DNA of 10,481 nt from Lachnoclostridium sp. (GTDB taxonomy: Bacteria; Bacillota; Clostridia; Lachnospirales; Lachnospiraceae): positions 1-10,481 of the forward strand of contig DMCD01000112.1 of NCBI GenBank assembly GCA_003445895.1. Reading direction: 5' to 3'. The notes under the pieces are model-generated. The model searched no databases, was not told where the DNA came from, and saw only the letters and a program-made list of their open reading frames with translations. This document shows positions 1 through 7,027 of this stretch, one piece after another. The position numbers were made by a program, and so were the translations under genes. Position 1 is the first letter of the stretch. Each line of letters begins with the position of its first letter.

Positions 1-2165
1 GCTCCGGTCCCTGCGGCCCCTGCTCCGAGATTTACTATGACAGAGGCGAGAAGTACGGCTGCGGCAAGCCGGACTGCCATGTAGGCTGCGACTGCGACCG
101 TTTCTGCGAGGTATGGAATATCGTATTCTCCCAGTTCAACAACGACGGCAAGGGCAACTACACCGATCTGGAGCACAAGAATATTGATACCGGCATGGGT
201 CTGGAGCGTCTGGCCATGGTGGTGCAGGATGCCGATTCCCTGTACTCCATCGATACCAACCGGGCTCTGCTTGACCGGGTATGCACCCTCAGCGGCAAGG
301 AATACAATCATGATGCGCTGACCGATATGTCCCTCCGCATCATTGCGGACCACATCAAGTCCTGCACCTTCATGATCTCCGACGGCATTATGCCCTCCAA
401 CGAGGGAAGAGGCTATGTCCTCAGAAGACTTCTTAGAAGAGCTGCCCGTCACGGAAGAAAGATCGACATCGAGGGCAAGTTCATGGCAGACCTGGCTTCT
501 ACCGTGATTGAGCTCTGCAAGGACGGCTATCCGGAGCTGGATGAGAAGAAGGCCATGATCTTCCGCGTGCTTTCCAGCGAGGAGGACAAGTTCAACCGCA
601 CCATCGATCAGGGTCTGCAGATCCTGTCCGATATGGAAGATGAGATGAATACAAAGGGCGAGAAGGTTCTCGGCGGCGAGGCGGCCTTTAAGCTCTATGA
701 TACCTACGGCTTCCCCATCGACCTCACCAGAGAGATTCTGGAGGAGAAGGGCTTCGGCATCGATGAGGAAGGCTTTGAGAAGGCCATGACCGCACAGCGG
801 GAGAAGGCAAGAGAGGACCGGAAGCTTCACGGAACCCACAGCCTGACCGGCCGCGACGATTCTGTCTATGACCAGATCGATCCTGCGCTGACCACCGCTT
901 TTGTGGGCTATGACACACTGACTGCCGACTCCGTTATCACCTGCCTTACCACAGAGGATGAGATCGTGGAGGCACTGACCGACGGCCAGAAGGGAACCAT
1001 CATCACCGAGGAGACTCCCTTCTACGGCACCATGGGCGGCCAGCAGGCTGATACCGGCGTAATCTCCACCGAGAAGGGCGAATTCCGCGTGGAAGACACC
1101 ATCCATCTGCAGGGCGGCAAGGTAGGCCATGTGGGAACCATGGTTTCCGGCATGTTCTCCGTCGGCGAGAAGGTAACGCTTACCGTTGATAAGGAGAACC
1201 GTGCCCTTACCGCAAGAAACCATTCTGCAACCCACCTGCTTCACGCAGCGCTGCAGGAGGTTCTGGGATCCCATGTCGAGCAGGCCGGATCCCTGGTGAA
1301 CAGAGACCACCTGCGCTTTGACTTCACCCACTTTGAGGCCATGACGGCGGAAGAGCTGGCGAAGGTCGAGCAGCTGGTCAATGAAAAGATTGCCGAGAGC
1401 ATCGCCGTCGTCACAGAGGTTCTTCCCATCGAGGAAGCAAGAAAGACCGGCGCAGTGGCCCAGTTCGGCGAGAAGTACGGCGCCGAGGTCCGTGTTGTGG
1501 AGATGGGCGAATTCTCCAAGGAATTCTGCGGCGGAACCCATGTAAAGAATACCGGCGATATCGCCTTCTTCCATATTCTTTCCGAGTCCGGCATCGCGGC
1601 CGGCGTGCGCCGTATCGAGGCTCTCACCTCCGCGGGACTGATGGAATATTACAGAAATACAGAGAAGAAGCTGCAGGAGGCAGCCTCCATCGCAAAGGCA
1701 GCGCCTTCCGAGCTGAATAACCGCATTCTGGCCCTCCAGGAGGAGATTAAAGCACTGAATTCCGAGAACCAGAAGCTGAAGAGCCAGCTGGCCAACCAGT
1801 CTCTGGGCAATGCGGCGGACGAGGTTCAGGAGATCAAGGGCGTTAAGCTGATTGCCACAGCCGTGAAGGATGTGGAGATGAATGAGCTCCGCAACCTGGG
1901 CGACGAACTCCGCACACAGATCGGTGAGGGCGTGGTTGTTATCGCCTCCGAGAAGGACGGCAAGGTCAGCCTGATGGCTGCAGCAACCGAAGAAGCCATG
2001 AAGAAGGGCGCCCATGCCGGCAATCTGATCAAGGCCATCGCAGGCCTGGTCGGCGGCGGCGGCGGCGGCCGTCCGAATATGGCGCAGGCAGGCGGAAAGA
2101 ATCCTGCCGGCATCCCGCAGGCCCTGGAGAAGGCCGCAGAGGTTCTTGCAGAGCAGATTAAATAA
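1..2165 (+). CDS. alaS: Alanyl-tRNA synthetase (AlaRS), 5'-truncated by the window edge
   Basis: Charges tRNA-Ala with alanine in the cytoplasm and hydrolyses misacylated Ser/Gly-tRNA. The frame is open from base 3, so about 720 residues are visible; full-length enzymes are about 870-880, so roughly 150-160 N-terminal residues (including class II motif 1) lie upstream. Visible in order: the SGPCGPCSEIYYD stretch (from base 3); a cysteine-rich insert (bases 57-107, C-x4-C-x3-C-x-C-x3-C); class II motif 3 (GMGLERLAM, 195-221); the editing-domain metal site, with NHSATHLLH (His codons at 1221 and 1233) and CGGTH (Cys codon 1527, His codon 1539); a predicted coiled coil around 1660-1800; and a C-terminal DHHA1 domain with a glycine run (about 2052-2070) and PNMAQAGG. 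The stop is TAA at 2163-2165. An ATG at 195 is internal, inside motif 3, and is not the start. All expected catalytic and editing residues in the visible part are present. Confidence 0.97.
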   Translation, partial: SGPCGPCSEIYYDRGEKYGCGKPDCHVGCDCDRFCEVWNIVFSQFNNDGKGNYTDLEHKNIDTGMGLERLAMVVQDADSLYSIDTNRALLDRVCTLSGKEYNHDALTDMSLRIIADHIKSCTFMISDGIMPSNEGRGYVLRRLLRRAARHGRKIDIEGKFMADLASTVIELCKDGYPELDEKKAMIFRVLSSEEDKFNRTIDQGLQILSDMEDEMNTKGEKVLGGEAAFKLYDTYGFPIDLTREILEEKGFGIDEEGFEKAMTAQREKAREDRKLHGTHSLTGRDDSVYDQIDPALTTAFVGYDTLTADSVITCLTTEDEIVEALTDGQKGTIITEETPFYGTMGGQQADTGVISTEKGEFRVEDTIHLQGGKVGHVGTMVSGMFSVGEKVTLTVDKENRALTARNHSATHLLHAALQEVLGSHVEQAGSLVNRDHLRFDFTHFEAMTAEELAKVEQLVNEKIAESIAVVTEVLPIEEARKTGAVAQFGEKYGAEVRVVEMGEFSKEFCGGTHVKNTGDIAFFHILSESGIAAGVRRIEALTSAGLMEYYRNTEKKLQEAASIAKAAPSELNNRILALQEEIKALNSENQKLKSQLANQSLGNAADEVQEIKGVKLIATAVKDVEMNELRNLGDELRTQIGEGVVVIASEKDGKVSLMAAATEEAMKKGAHAGNLIKAIAGLVGGGGGGRPNMAQAGGKNPAGIPQALEKAAEVLAEQIK

Positions 2166-2202
2166 GTCCGGCAAAATTGTGTGTACTTTTTTTAATTTTC
2201 TG

Positions 2203-2230
2203 TTGACGAACCGAACATTTATGCTATAAT
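2203..2230 (+). promoter_or_regulatory. Sigma-A-type promoter for rpsU
   Basis: A -35 box TTGACG (2203-2208), a 16-base spacer and a perfect -10 box TATAAT (2225-2230). A TG dinucleotide one base before the -10 (2222-2223) makes it an extended -10 promoter. Transcription would start near A2238, giving a leader of about 73 bases before rpsU. It lies in the only gap between alaS and rpsU, so rpsU can be expressed independently of alaS at a high rate, as expected for a ribosomal protein. The start site is inferred from spacing only. Confidence 0.85.
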
Positions 2231-2237
2231 CAACTTT

Positions 2238-2310
2238 AGTGCAAGGATACCCATCAGTTGTATAACTGTGCACGGAATACTGGCAACTGAAGGGAGGTTG
2301 GGTGTAAGCT
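2238..2310 (+). promoter_or_regulatory. Structured 5' leader of rpsU with a bulged ribosome binding site
   Basis: This leader can be drawn in two exclusive folds. Fold A: CAGTT (2255-2259) pairs with AACTG (2264-2268) around loop GTAT, extended by GTGCA (2239-2243) with TGCAC (2269-2273). Fold B: TCAGTTG (2254-2260) pairs with CAACTGA (2284-2290), extended by TACCCA (2248-2253) with TGGGTG (2299-2304, one G-U pair). Fold B leaves AGGGAGGT (2291-2298), which holds the Shine-Dalgarno sequence, as an 8-base bulge inside a helix. GGAGGT (2293-2298) is 12 bases from the ATG at 2311, longer than usual. This suggests translational control, perhaps by bS21 itself, but no known leader family was recognised. 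The pairings are seen in the sequence; the function is inferred. Confidence 0.4.
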
Positions 2311-2487
2311 ATGTCGAATGTTATCGTAAAAGAGAACGAGAGTCTTGACAGCGCTCTGCGCAGATTCAAGAGAAACTGCGCTAAGGCAGGTATTCAGCAG
2401 GAGATTCGTAAGAGAGAGCATTACGAGAAGCCGAGCGTTAGACGTAAGAAAAAGTCTGAGGCTGCCAGAAAGCGCAAATTTAAATAA
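2311..2487 (+). CDS. rpsU: 30S ribosomal protein bS21
   Basis: A 58-residue basic protein of the small ribosomal subunit, which in the bS21 family lies near the 3' end of 16S rRNA and helps translation initiation. It begins [20 protein letters not shown] and ends in a lysine/arginine-rich tail ([10 protein letters not shown]). The core with [15 protein letters not shown] is typical of Firmicute bS21, and the length matches the family. The start ATG is preceded by GGAGGT at 2293-2298 with an unusually long 12-base spacing; no other in-frame start fits the family's N-terminus. It has its own promoter upstream and a hairpin immediately downstream. In Bacillus-type genomes rpsU is followed by yqeY; here phoH comes next. 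Confidence 0.97.
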   Translation: MSNVIVKENESLDSALRRFKRNCAKAGIQQEIRKREHYEKPSVRRKKKSEAARKRKFK

Positions 2488-2500
2488 GCGATGAAAAGTG

Positions 2501-2530
2501 AGACCCCGGTTTTGTAACCGGGGTTTCGTT
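2501..2530 (+). terminator. Hairpin after rpsU, probably a partial terminator
   Basis: ACCCCGGTT (2503-2511) is perfectly complementary to AACCGGGGT (2516-2524) around loop TTGT. A G-U and an A-T pair can extend it to 11 base pairs. The tail is TTTCGTTGTT, which is U-rich but interrupted, so termination is probably incomplete. It lies 13 bases after the rpsU stop and about 28 bases before the phoH start. No separate phoH promoter was seen, so phoH and the genes after it may depend on readthrough from the rpsU promoter. The hairpin may thus set the ratio of bS21 to downstream products, or act as a 3' end stabiliser. Confidence 0.7.
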
Positions 2531-2553
2531 GTTGAAAGGAGACTGTTCTGCCG

Positions 2554-3600
2554 ATGAGCATCATCGAGTCCACCATCGATATTCCGATGGAGCATGTTCA
2601 GAATATCTGCGGCCAGTTTGACGCCTATATCAAAAAGATTGAGCGTACACTGCATACCACCATCATTCTGCGGGACGGCGCCCTGAAGATCATCGGGCCC
2701 GAGCAGACCATCCGGCAGGCGAAAAGCGTCATCAACAACCTGCTGGAGCTTTCTGTGCGCGGAAACAAGATTACAGAGCAGAATGTGGACTATGCCCTGG
2801 CCCTGTCGTTCCGTGCCCAGGAGGGGCAGATTCTGGAGATTGACAAGGATGTGATCTGCCGTACCGTGGACGGAAAACCGGTCAAGCCCAAGACCGTGGG
2901 ACAGAAGAATTACGTGGACAGTATCCGGAAGAAGATGATCGTGTTCGGCATCGGACCGGCCGGCACCGGCAAGACTTACCTGGCGATGGCCATGGCCATT
3001 CAGGCCTTCAAGACCGGTGAGGTCAACCGGATCATCCTGACACGACCGGCCATCGAGGCGGGAGAAAAGCTGGGATTCCTTCCCGGTGACCTGCAGTCGA
3101 AGATCGACCCCTACCTGCGGCCCCTGTATGATGCCCTGTATCAGATTATGGGAGCGGACAGCTACCTGCACAATGCCGAGAAAGGACTCATCGAGGTGGC
3201 GCCCCTGGCCTACATGCGCGGGCGCACCCTGGACAATGCCTACATCATACTGGATGAAGCCCAGAATACGACGCCGGCGCAGATGAAGATGTTCCTGACC
3301 CGTATCGGCTTTGGCTCCAAGGTGATTATCACCGGCGACCGGACCCAGAAGGACCTTCCTGCGGACGCGGTTTCGGGACTGGACGTGGCCATACGGGTTC
3401 TGAAGGGGATAAGTGATATCGGCTTCTGCACGCTGAGCAGCGAGGACGTGGTGCGTCATCCGCTGGTGCAGAAGATTGTAGAGGCCTACGACAGATACGA
3501 GAGACATACGGATAAAGAGAAAAAGGAAGAAAATGACGATAAACATCGAGTACGAAGCAGAAGAGAAACTGGATCTGGACTGCGAAAAGATCATAAATGA
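2554..3600 (+). CDS. phoH: PhoH-family P-loop ATPase (PhoH/YbeZ type)
   Basis: A cytoplasmic nucleotide-binding protein of 348 residues, in the size range of the family. PhoH/YbeZ proteins carry a helicase-like ATPase fold and are functionally linked to the RNA nuclease YbeY, encoded next. Visible: an N-terminal region with RNA-binding, KH-like character (about 1-75); Walker A GPAGTGKT (134-141); LTRPAIEAGEKLGFLPGDL (162-180), a family hallmark; Walker B IILDEAQN (231-238); and TGDRTQ (260-265). The start ATG has AAAGGAGA at 2534-2541, about 12 bases upstream. The last 22 residues are very polar and are encoded in the 68 bases shared with ybeY, so this tail is probably shaped by the overlap and not conserved. 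The exact biochemical role of the family is still not well settled. Confidence 0.94.
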   Translation: MSIIESTIDIPMEHVQNICGQFDAYIKKIERTLHTTIILRDGALKIIGPEQTIRQAKSVINNLLELSVRGNKITEQNVDYALALSFRAQEGQILEIDKDVICRTVDGKPVKPKTVGQKNYVDSIRKKMIVFGIGPAGTGKTYLAMAMAIQAFKTGEVNRIILTRPAIEAGEKLGFLPGDLQSKIDPYLRPLYDALYQIMGADSYLHNAEKGLIEVAPLAYMRGRTLDNAYIILDEAQNTTPAQMKMFLTRIGFGSKVIITGDRTQKDLPADAVSGLDVAIRVLKGISDIGFCTLSSEDVVRHPLVQKIVEAYDRYERHTDKEKKEENDDKHRVRSRRETGSGLRKDHK

Positions 3601-4030
3601 GATCGTCCTCGCTGCGATGGACTATGAAGAGTGTCCCTATGAGGCGGAGGTAAGTGTCCTTCTCACCGACAACGACCGGATTCATGAGCTGAACCGGGAA
3701 TTCCGCGGAATTGACCGTCCGACGGACGTTCTTTCCTTCCCCATGTGCGACTATGACACGCCGGGAGACTTTGACTGGCTGGAGGAGCACGGTGATGACT
3801 GTTTCCATCCCGAGAGCGGCGAGCTGCTTCTGGGCGATATCGTGATCTCCGTGGAGAAGGTCCGGGAACAGGCCGAGGCCTATGGACATTCCGAGAAGCG
3901 GGAGCTGGCCTTCCTGGTGGCTCACAGCATGCTTCATCTGTTCGGCTACGACCATATGGAGGATGAAGAGCGGAAGATCATGGAAGCAAAACAGGAAGAG
4001 ATTCTGAAATTGAAGGGTTATATAAGGTGA
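3533..4030 (+). CDS. ybeY: Endoribonuclease / rRNA maturation factor YbeY
   Basis: A metal-dependent single-strand endoribonuclease of the UPF0054 family, involved in 16S rRNA 3'-end maturation and ribosome quality control. The 165-residue product carries the signature H-x3-H-x5-H (His131, His135, His141 in HSMLHLFGYDH) that binds zinc. It also has the preceding conserved segments NREFRGIDRPTDVLSFP (54-70) and GDIVIS (101-106). The start ATG at 3533 lies inside phoH in another frame, with AGGA at 3524-3527 as the ribosome binding site. The N-terminus from there (MTINIEYEAEE) fits the family, so the 68-base overlap looks genuine and suggests translational coupling. In many bacteria ybeY follows phoH directly; in Bacillus an HD-domain gene lies between them and is absent here. 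Confidence 0.95.
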   Translation: MTINIEYEAEEKLDLDCEKIINEIVLAAMDYEECPYEAEVSVLLTDNDRIHELNREFRGIDRPTDVLSFPMCDYDTPGDFDWLEEHGDDCFHPESGELLLGDIVISVEKVREQAEAYGHSEKRELAFLVAHSMLHLFGYDHMEDEERKIMEAKQEEILKLKGYIR

Positions 4031-5697
4031 AACAGGTGAATCTTTCCGACAGGAATTCCAGACAGAGATCCAATTTTGTCCTGCAGGGCACGATCCTTGC
4101 GGCAGCCGGCATCATCGTACGGCTGATCGGAATACTCTACCGTGTCCCGATGACGAATATTATCGGCGATGAAGGAATGGGATATTATTCCACCGCCTTC
4201 AACGTCTATAATATCATGCTGATCCTGTCATCCTACAGTCTTCCGGTGGCCGTATCGCGGATGCTTTCCGCAAGACTTGCAAAAAATGAATACCGGAACG
4301 CCGCCCGGGTGCTTCAGGCCGCGCTGGCCTATGCGACGGTGGCCGGCGGCATATCCTGCGCCATTACCTGGTTCTTTGCCGATTTCTTTGCCAGTTCCGT
4401 CTTTGATACGCCTCTCGCGGTGTATGCGCTGAAAACGCTGGCACCGACCATATGGATTATGGCTTACCTGGGCGTCCTCCGCGGATTCTTTCAGGGACAC
4501 GGAACCATGGTTCCGACCGCCATTTCCCAGATACTGGAGCAGATTGTCAATGCGATTGTCAGCGTGGCTGCAGCGGGATTTCTGTTTGCCGCAGGATTAA
4601 AAGCCTCCGAAGCGATGGGAAAAGAGGGCTATGCGGAGGCCTACGGCGCTGCCGGAGGAACGCTGGGTACCGGTTCCGGTGCCTTTGCGGCACTCCTTTT
4701 TGTAGCGGTACTGTTTATTATCTACCTTCCGGTATTTAAAAACCGCGTAACCCGGGACACAGGGGACCATCCGGAGAGCTTCCGGCAGGTCAGCAGCGTG
4801 CTGCTGTTCACGGTCATTCCCGTGCTGTTAAGCTCCGCGGTCTACAATATCAATTCGGTGATTGACAATGGAATCATGGCCCACGGCATGCGGGCGACCG
4901 GGCAGGGTGCTTCCTTCCTCCGGCTGTGGGGAATCTACAACAACAAGTATATGCTTCTGGTTCACGTGCCTCTGGCCATGGCCAATTCCCTGTCATCCTC
5001 CCTGATTCCGTCTCTTTCCGCTGCCTCCTCCCGGGAGGACACGAAGGAGATGGTGGAAAAGACCAGTCTGGTCATCCGCGTCGCTATGCTGATTGCCATT
5101 CCTGCCGCCGTCGGACTGACGGTTCTGGCCGGACCGGTGATGAACCTGCTGTTCCGGAGCGGACGCAATGCGGACGGCATCCGGATGCTCACGGTGGGAT
5201 CGGCCGCGGTCGTATTCCTGTCCCTGTCTACGGTGACCAACGCCGTGCTGCAGGGCCTGGGACATATGCGGGAGCCGGTAAAGAATGCCTTTATCTCTCT
5301 GGTACTTCATATCGGAGTGCTTGCGGTCTTACTGTTTGTATTCCGCATGGGCATCTACAGCATGGTATTTGCCAGCATCTTTTTTGCCATTGCCATGTGC
5401 GTTCTCAACCAGCGTTCCATCCGGAAGCATATTCCCTACCGGCAGGAGATCCGGAAAACCTTCCTTCTTCCGGCGGCAGCTTCCGCGGTCATGGGAATTG
5501 CGGCCCTCGTGGTATATTACGGGGTGCACCGCATCATTCCGTCGAACCTTTTCGGAGTGGTGGTTTCCGTGGCCTGCGCGGTCTTTGCCTACATGGCGGT
5601 ATTTCTCCGGCTCGGCGGCATTACGGAGGCGGAGCTTCACAGTGTGCGCGGCGGCACAAGACTCCTTGTGCTGGCGAAAAAACTTCATCTTATGTAA
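4027..5697 (+). CDS. SpoVB/MurJ-like polysaccharide or lipid-precursor flippase
   Basis: An integral membrane protein of the MOP exporter superfamily (polysaccharide biosynthesis / MviN-like branch), 556 residues, inferred to flip a lipid-linked envelope precursor such as a peptidoglycan or polysaccharide intermediate. Hydrophobic segments run through nearly the whole length (for example about 21-40, 58-78, 95-125, 138-152, 165-190, 218-236, 256-275, 349-373, 386-404, 421-440, 445-461, 478-500, 507-527), compatible with 12-14 helices. SpoVB-type features include the QGTILAAAGIIVRLIGILYR start of helix 1, GDEGMGYYS (47-55) and LRGFFQGHGTMVPTAISQIL (151-170). The GTG start at 4027 overlaps the ybeY stop by 4 bases, with AAGGG at 4013-4017. 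A second in-frame GTG at 4036, with AAGG at 4024-4027, is also possible. MurJ, SpoVB and cell-wall-polymer flippases cannot be told apart by reading alone. Confidence 0.88.
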   Translation: MKQVNLSDRNSRQRSNFVLQGTILAAAGIIVRLIGILYRVPMTNIIGDEGMGYYSTAFNVYNIMLILSSYSLPVAVSRMLSARLAKNEYRNAARVLQAALAYATVAGGISCAITWFFADFFASSVFDTPLAVYALKTLAPTIWIMAYLGVLRGFFQGHGTMVPTAISQILEQIVNAIVSVAAAGFLFAAGLKASEAMGKEGYAEAYGAAGGTLGTGSGAFAALLFVAVLFIIYLPVFKNRVTRDTGDHPESFRQVSSVLLFTVIPVLLSSAVYNINSVIDNGIMAHGMRATGQGASFLRLWGIYNNKYMLLVHVPLAMANSLSSSLIPSLSAASSREDTKEMVEKTSLVIRVAMLIAIPAAVGLTVLAGPVMNLLFRSGRNADGIRMLTVGSAAVVFLSLSTVTNAVLQGLGHMREPVKNAFISLVLHIGVLAVLLFVFRMGIYSMVFASIFFAIAMCVLNQRSIRKHIPYRQEIRKTFLLPAAASAVMGIAALVVYYGVHRIIPSNLFGVVVSVACAVFAYMAVFLRLGGITEAELHSVRGGTRLLVLAKKLHLM

Positions 5698-5724
5698 CAG
5701 AATTCCGGCAGAAAGGAAAAGGGT

Positions 5725-6981
5725 ATGGACAAACACACGGGGAAGAATCGCGTGGCCGTCATCGGCGGCGGCGCCTCCGGTATGATGGCTGCGATTACGG
5801 CAGCCCGCGCCGGTGCTTCGGTGATGCTCCTGGAGCACACCGACCGGGTGGGAAAAAAGATCCTGTCCACGGGAAACGGGAAGTGCAATTATACCAACCG
5901 ATATATGGATGCCTCCTGTTACCGATCCGATGTGCCGCATTTTCCCATGCAGGTGATTGAACGGTTCAGCACCGAAGATACCATATCCTTTTTTGAGGGG
6001 CTGGGCATTGTCCCCCAGGAGAAAAACGGCTATCTCTATCCGGCCTCCGGCCAGGCAAACTCTGTCCTGGATGTGCTGCGGAATGCCCTGGAAACGGAGC
6101 AGGTTCAGGTTCTGACCGGAACGGCGGTGAAGGAGATTCTCCCCTTACGCCGCGGATTCCGTATTGTGACGGATGGCGGAAACCGGACGGCGGACCGTGT
6201 GATTCTCGCCTGCGGCTCGAAGGCTGCGCCGAAGACCGGTTCTGACGGCTCCGGCTACGTGCTGGCAGAGAGTCTCGGCCACCGGATTATCCGGCCGCTG
6301 CCGGCTCTGGTACAGCTCCGATGCGCGGAAACCTTCTGGAAACGGGTTTCCGGCGTACGGACGGAAGGATGTGTTTCCCTTTTTGCCGAATCCCACAAGG
6401 GACCTGCGCTTCTTGCCGCAGACCGCGGGGAGCTGCAGCTGACGGATTACGGTATCTCCGGCATTCCCGTCTTTCAGGTGAGCCGGTTTGCCTCCCGGGC
6501 ACTGGCAGAGCGGAAAAAGGTATTCTGTGAGCTGGATTTCTGGCCCGCCGCGAAGGAGGAATCCTTCTTCGGGATGCTGTCGGCGCGGCAGAAGATGCTT
6601 TCCGGACTTCCCATGAGGGAATTCTTTACCGGCTGGTTTAACCGGAAGCTGGCGGATCTCTTCCTTTCTCTCGAACACATCGGAGCAGAAGAAGAGACCG
6701 GAAGCATTTCCCAGGAACGGCTTTATGGTCTCGGAAAGAGGATACGCCATTTCCGGACAGATATCACCGGAACAAATTCCTTCGACCAGTGTCAGGTCTG
6801 CTCCGGCGGCGTGGATCTCCGGGATGTACAGCCGGAGACCATGGAGTCTCTTCTGGTACCGGGACTCTATTTTGCCGGTGAAATCCTGGACGTGGACGGA
6901 ATCTGCGGCGGCTATAATCTCCAGTGGGCCTGGAGCAGCGGCCATATGGCCGGTCTTGCCGCATCCGGCAGCCAATTGTAA
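5725..6981 (+). CDS. BaiN/HI0933-family FAD-dependent oxidoreductase
   Basis: A cytoplasmic flavoprotein of 418 residues, the usual size for the HI0933/YhiN/BaiN family. Visible: the FAD-binding Rossmann motif GGGASG (14-19) followed by the acidic E37 at the end of strand 2; the family signature TGNGKCNYTN (49-58); PKTGSDGSGY (169-178); and a C-terminal FAD-contact region with GLYFAGEILDVDGICGGYN (380-398) and WAWSSG (401-406). Physiological substrates of most members are unknown; some gut Clostridia members have been linked to bile-acid reduction, and others are labelled aminoacetone oxidase. Nothing here identifies a bile-acid gene cluster, so no substrate is assigned. The ATG has AAAGGA at 5712-5717 and lies 27 bases after the flippase stop, so it is probably the last gene of the phoH operon. 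Confidence 0.92.
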   Translation: MDKHTGKNRVAVIGGGASGMMAAITAARAGASVMLLEHTDRVGKKILSTGNGKCNYTNRYMDASCYRSDVPHFPMQVIERFSTEDTISFFEGLGIVPQEKNGYLYPASGQANSVLDVLRNALETEQVQVLTGTAVKEILPLRRGFRIVTDGGNRTADRVILACGSKAAPKTGSDGSGYVLAESLGHRIIRPLPALVQLRCAETFWKRVSGVRTEGCVSLFAESHKGPALLAADRGELQLTDYGISGIPVFQVSRFASRALAERKKVFCELDFWPAAKEESFFGMLSARQKMLSGLPMREFFTGWFNRKLADLFLSLEHIGAEEETGSISQERLYGLGKRIRHFRTDITGTNSFDQCQVCSGGVDLRDVQPETMESLLVPGLYFAGEILDVDGICGGYNLQWAWSSGHMAGLAASGSQL

Positions 6982-6992
6982 GATTGATGTAA

Positions 6993-7021
6993 TTGCTTTT
7001 AACCCCTTCTCTTGCTATGAT
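6993..7021 (+). promoter_or_regulatory. Sigma-A-type promoter for hflKC
   Basis: A -35-like box TTGCTT (6993-6998), exactly 17 bases of spacer, and a -10 box TATGAT (7016-7021). TG at 7013-7014 sits one base before the -10, giving an extended -10 promoter. The predicted start is near G7028, which coincides with the first base of the first leader hairpin. It sits just after the stop of the preceding flavoprotein gene, and no intrinsic terminator is visible in between, so readthrough from the upstream operon may add to it. Confidence 0.7.
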
Positions 7022-7027
7022 TACGAC

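Noticed and set aside
2158..2199. Possible terminator after alaS: a run of seven T (2187-2193) followed by AATTTTC
   Set aside because: Only weak A/T pairings can be drawn before the T run (AAGT with ACTT, or AAAATT with AATTTT), with long loops and no GC-rich stem. It may just be an A/T-rich element upstream of the rpsU promoter.
2254..3594. 446-residue open frame on the minus strand opposite phoH and the rpsU region
   Set aside because: It runs antisense to phoH and rpsU, which have clear family motifs. Its composition (rich in His, Leu, Gly, Arg) is what GC-rich codon use gives on the opposite strand, and no convincing ribosome binding site or known domain was seen.
4926..5960. 344-residue plus-strand frame overlapping the flippase and BaiN-like genes
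   Set aside because: It is an out-of-frame reading rich in Gly, Arg, His and Cys, and crosses the boundary of two well-supported genes.
5725..6981. Naming the flavoprotein as bile-acid reductase BaiN
   Set aside because: The family match is clear, but the substrate is not, and no other bile-acid gene is present. Most members of this family sit in housekeeping contexts.
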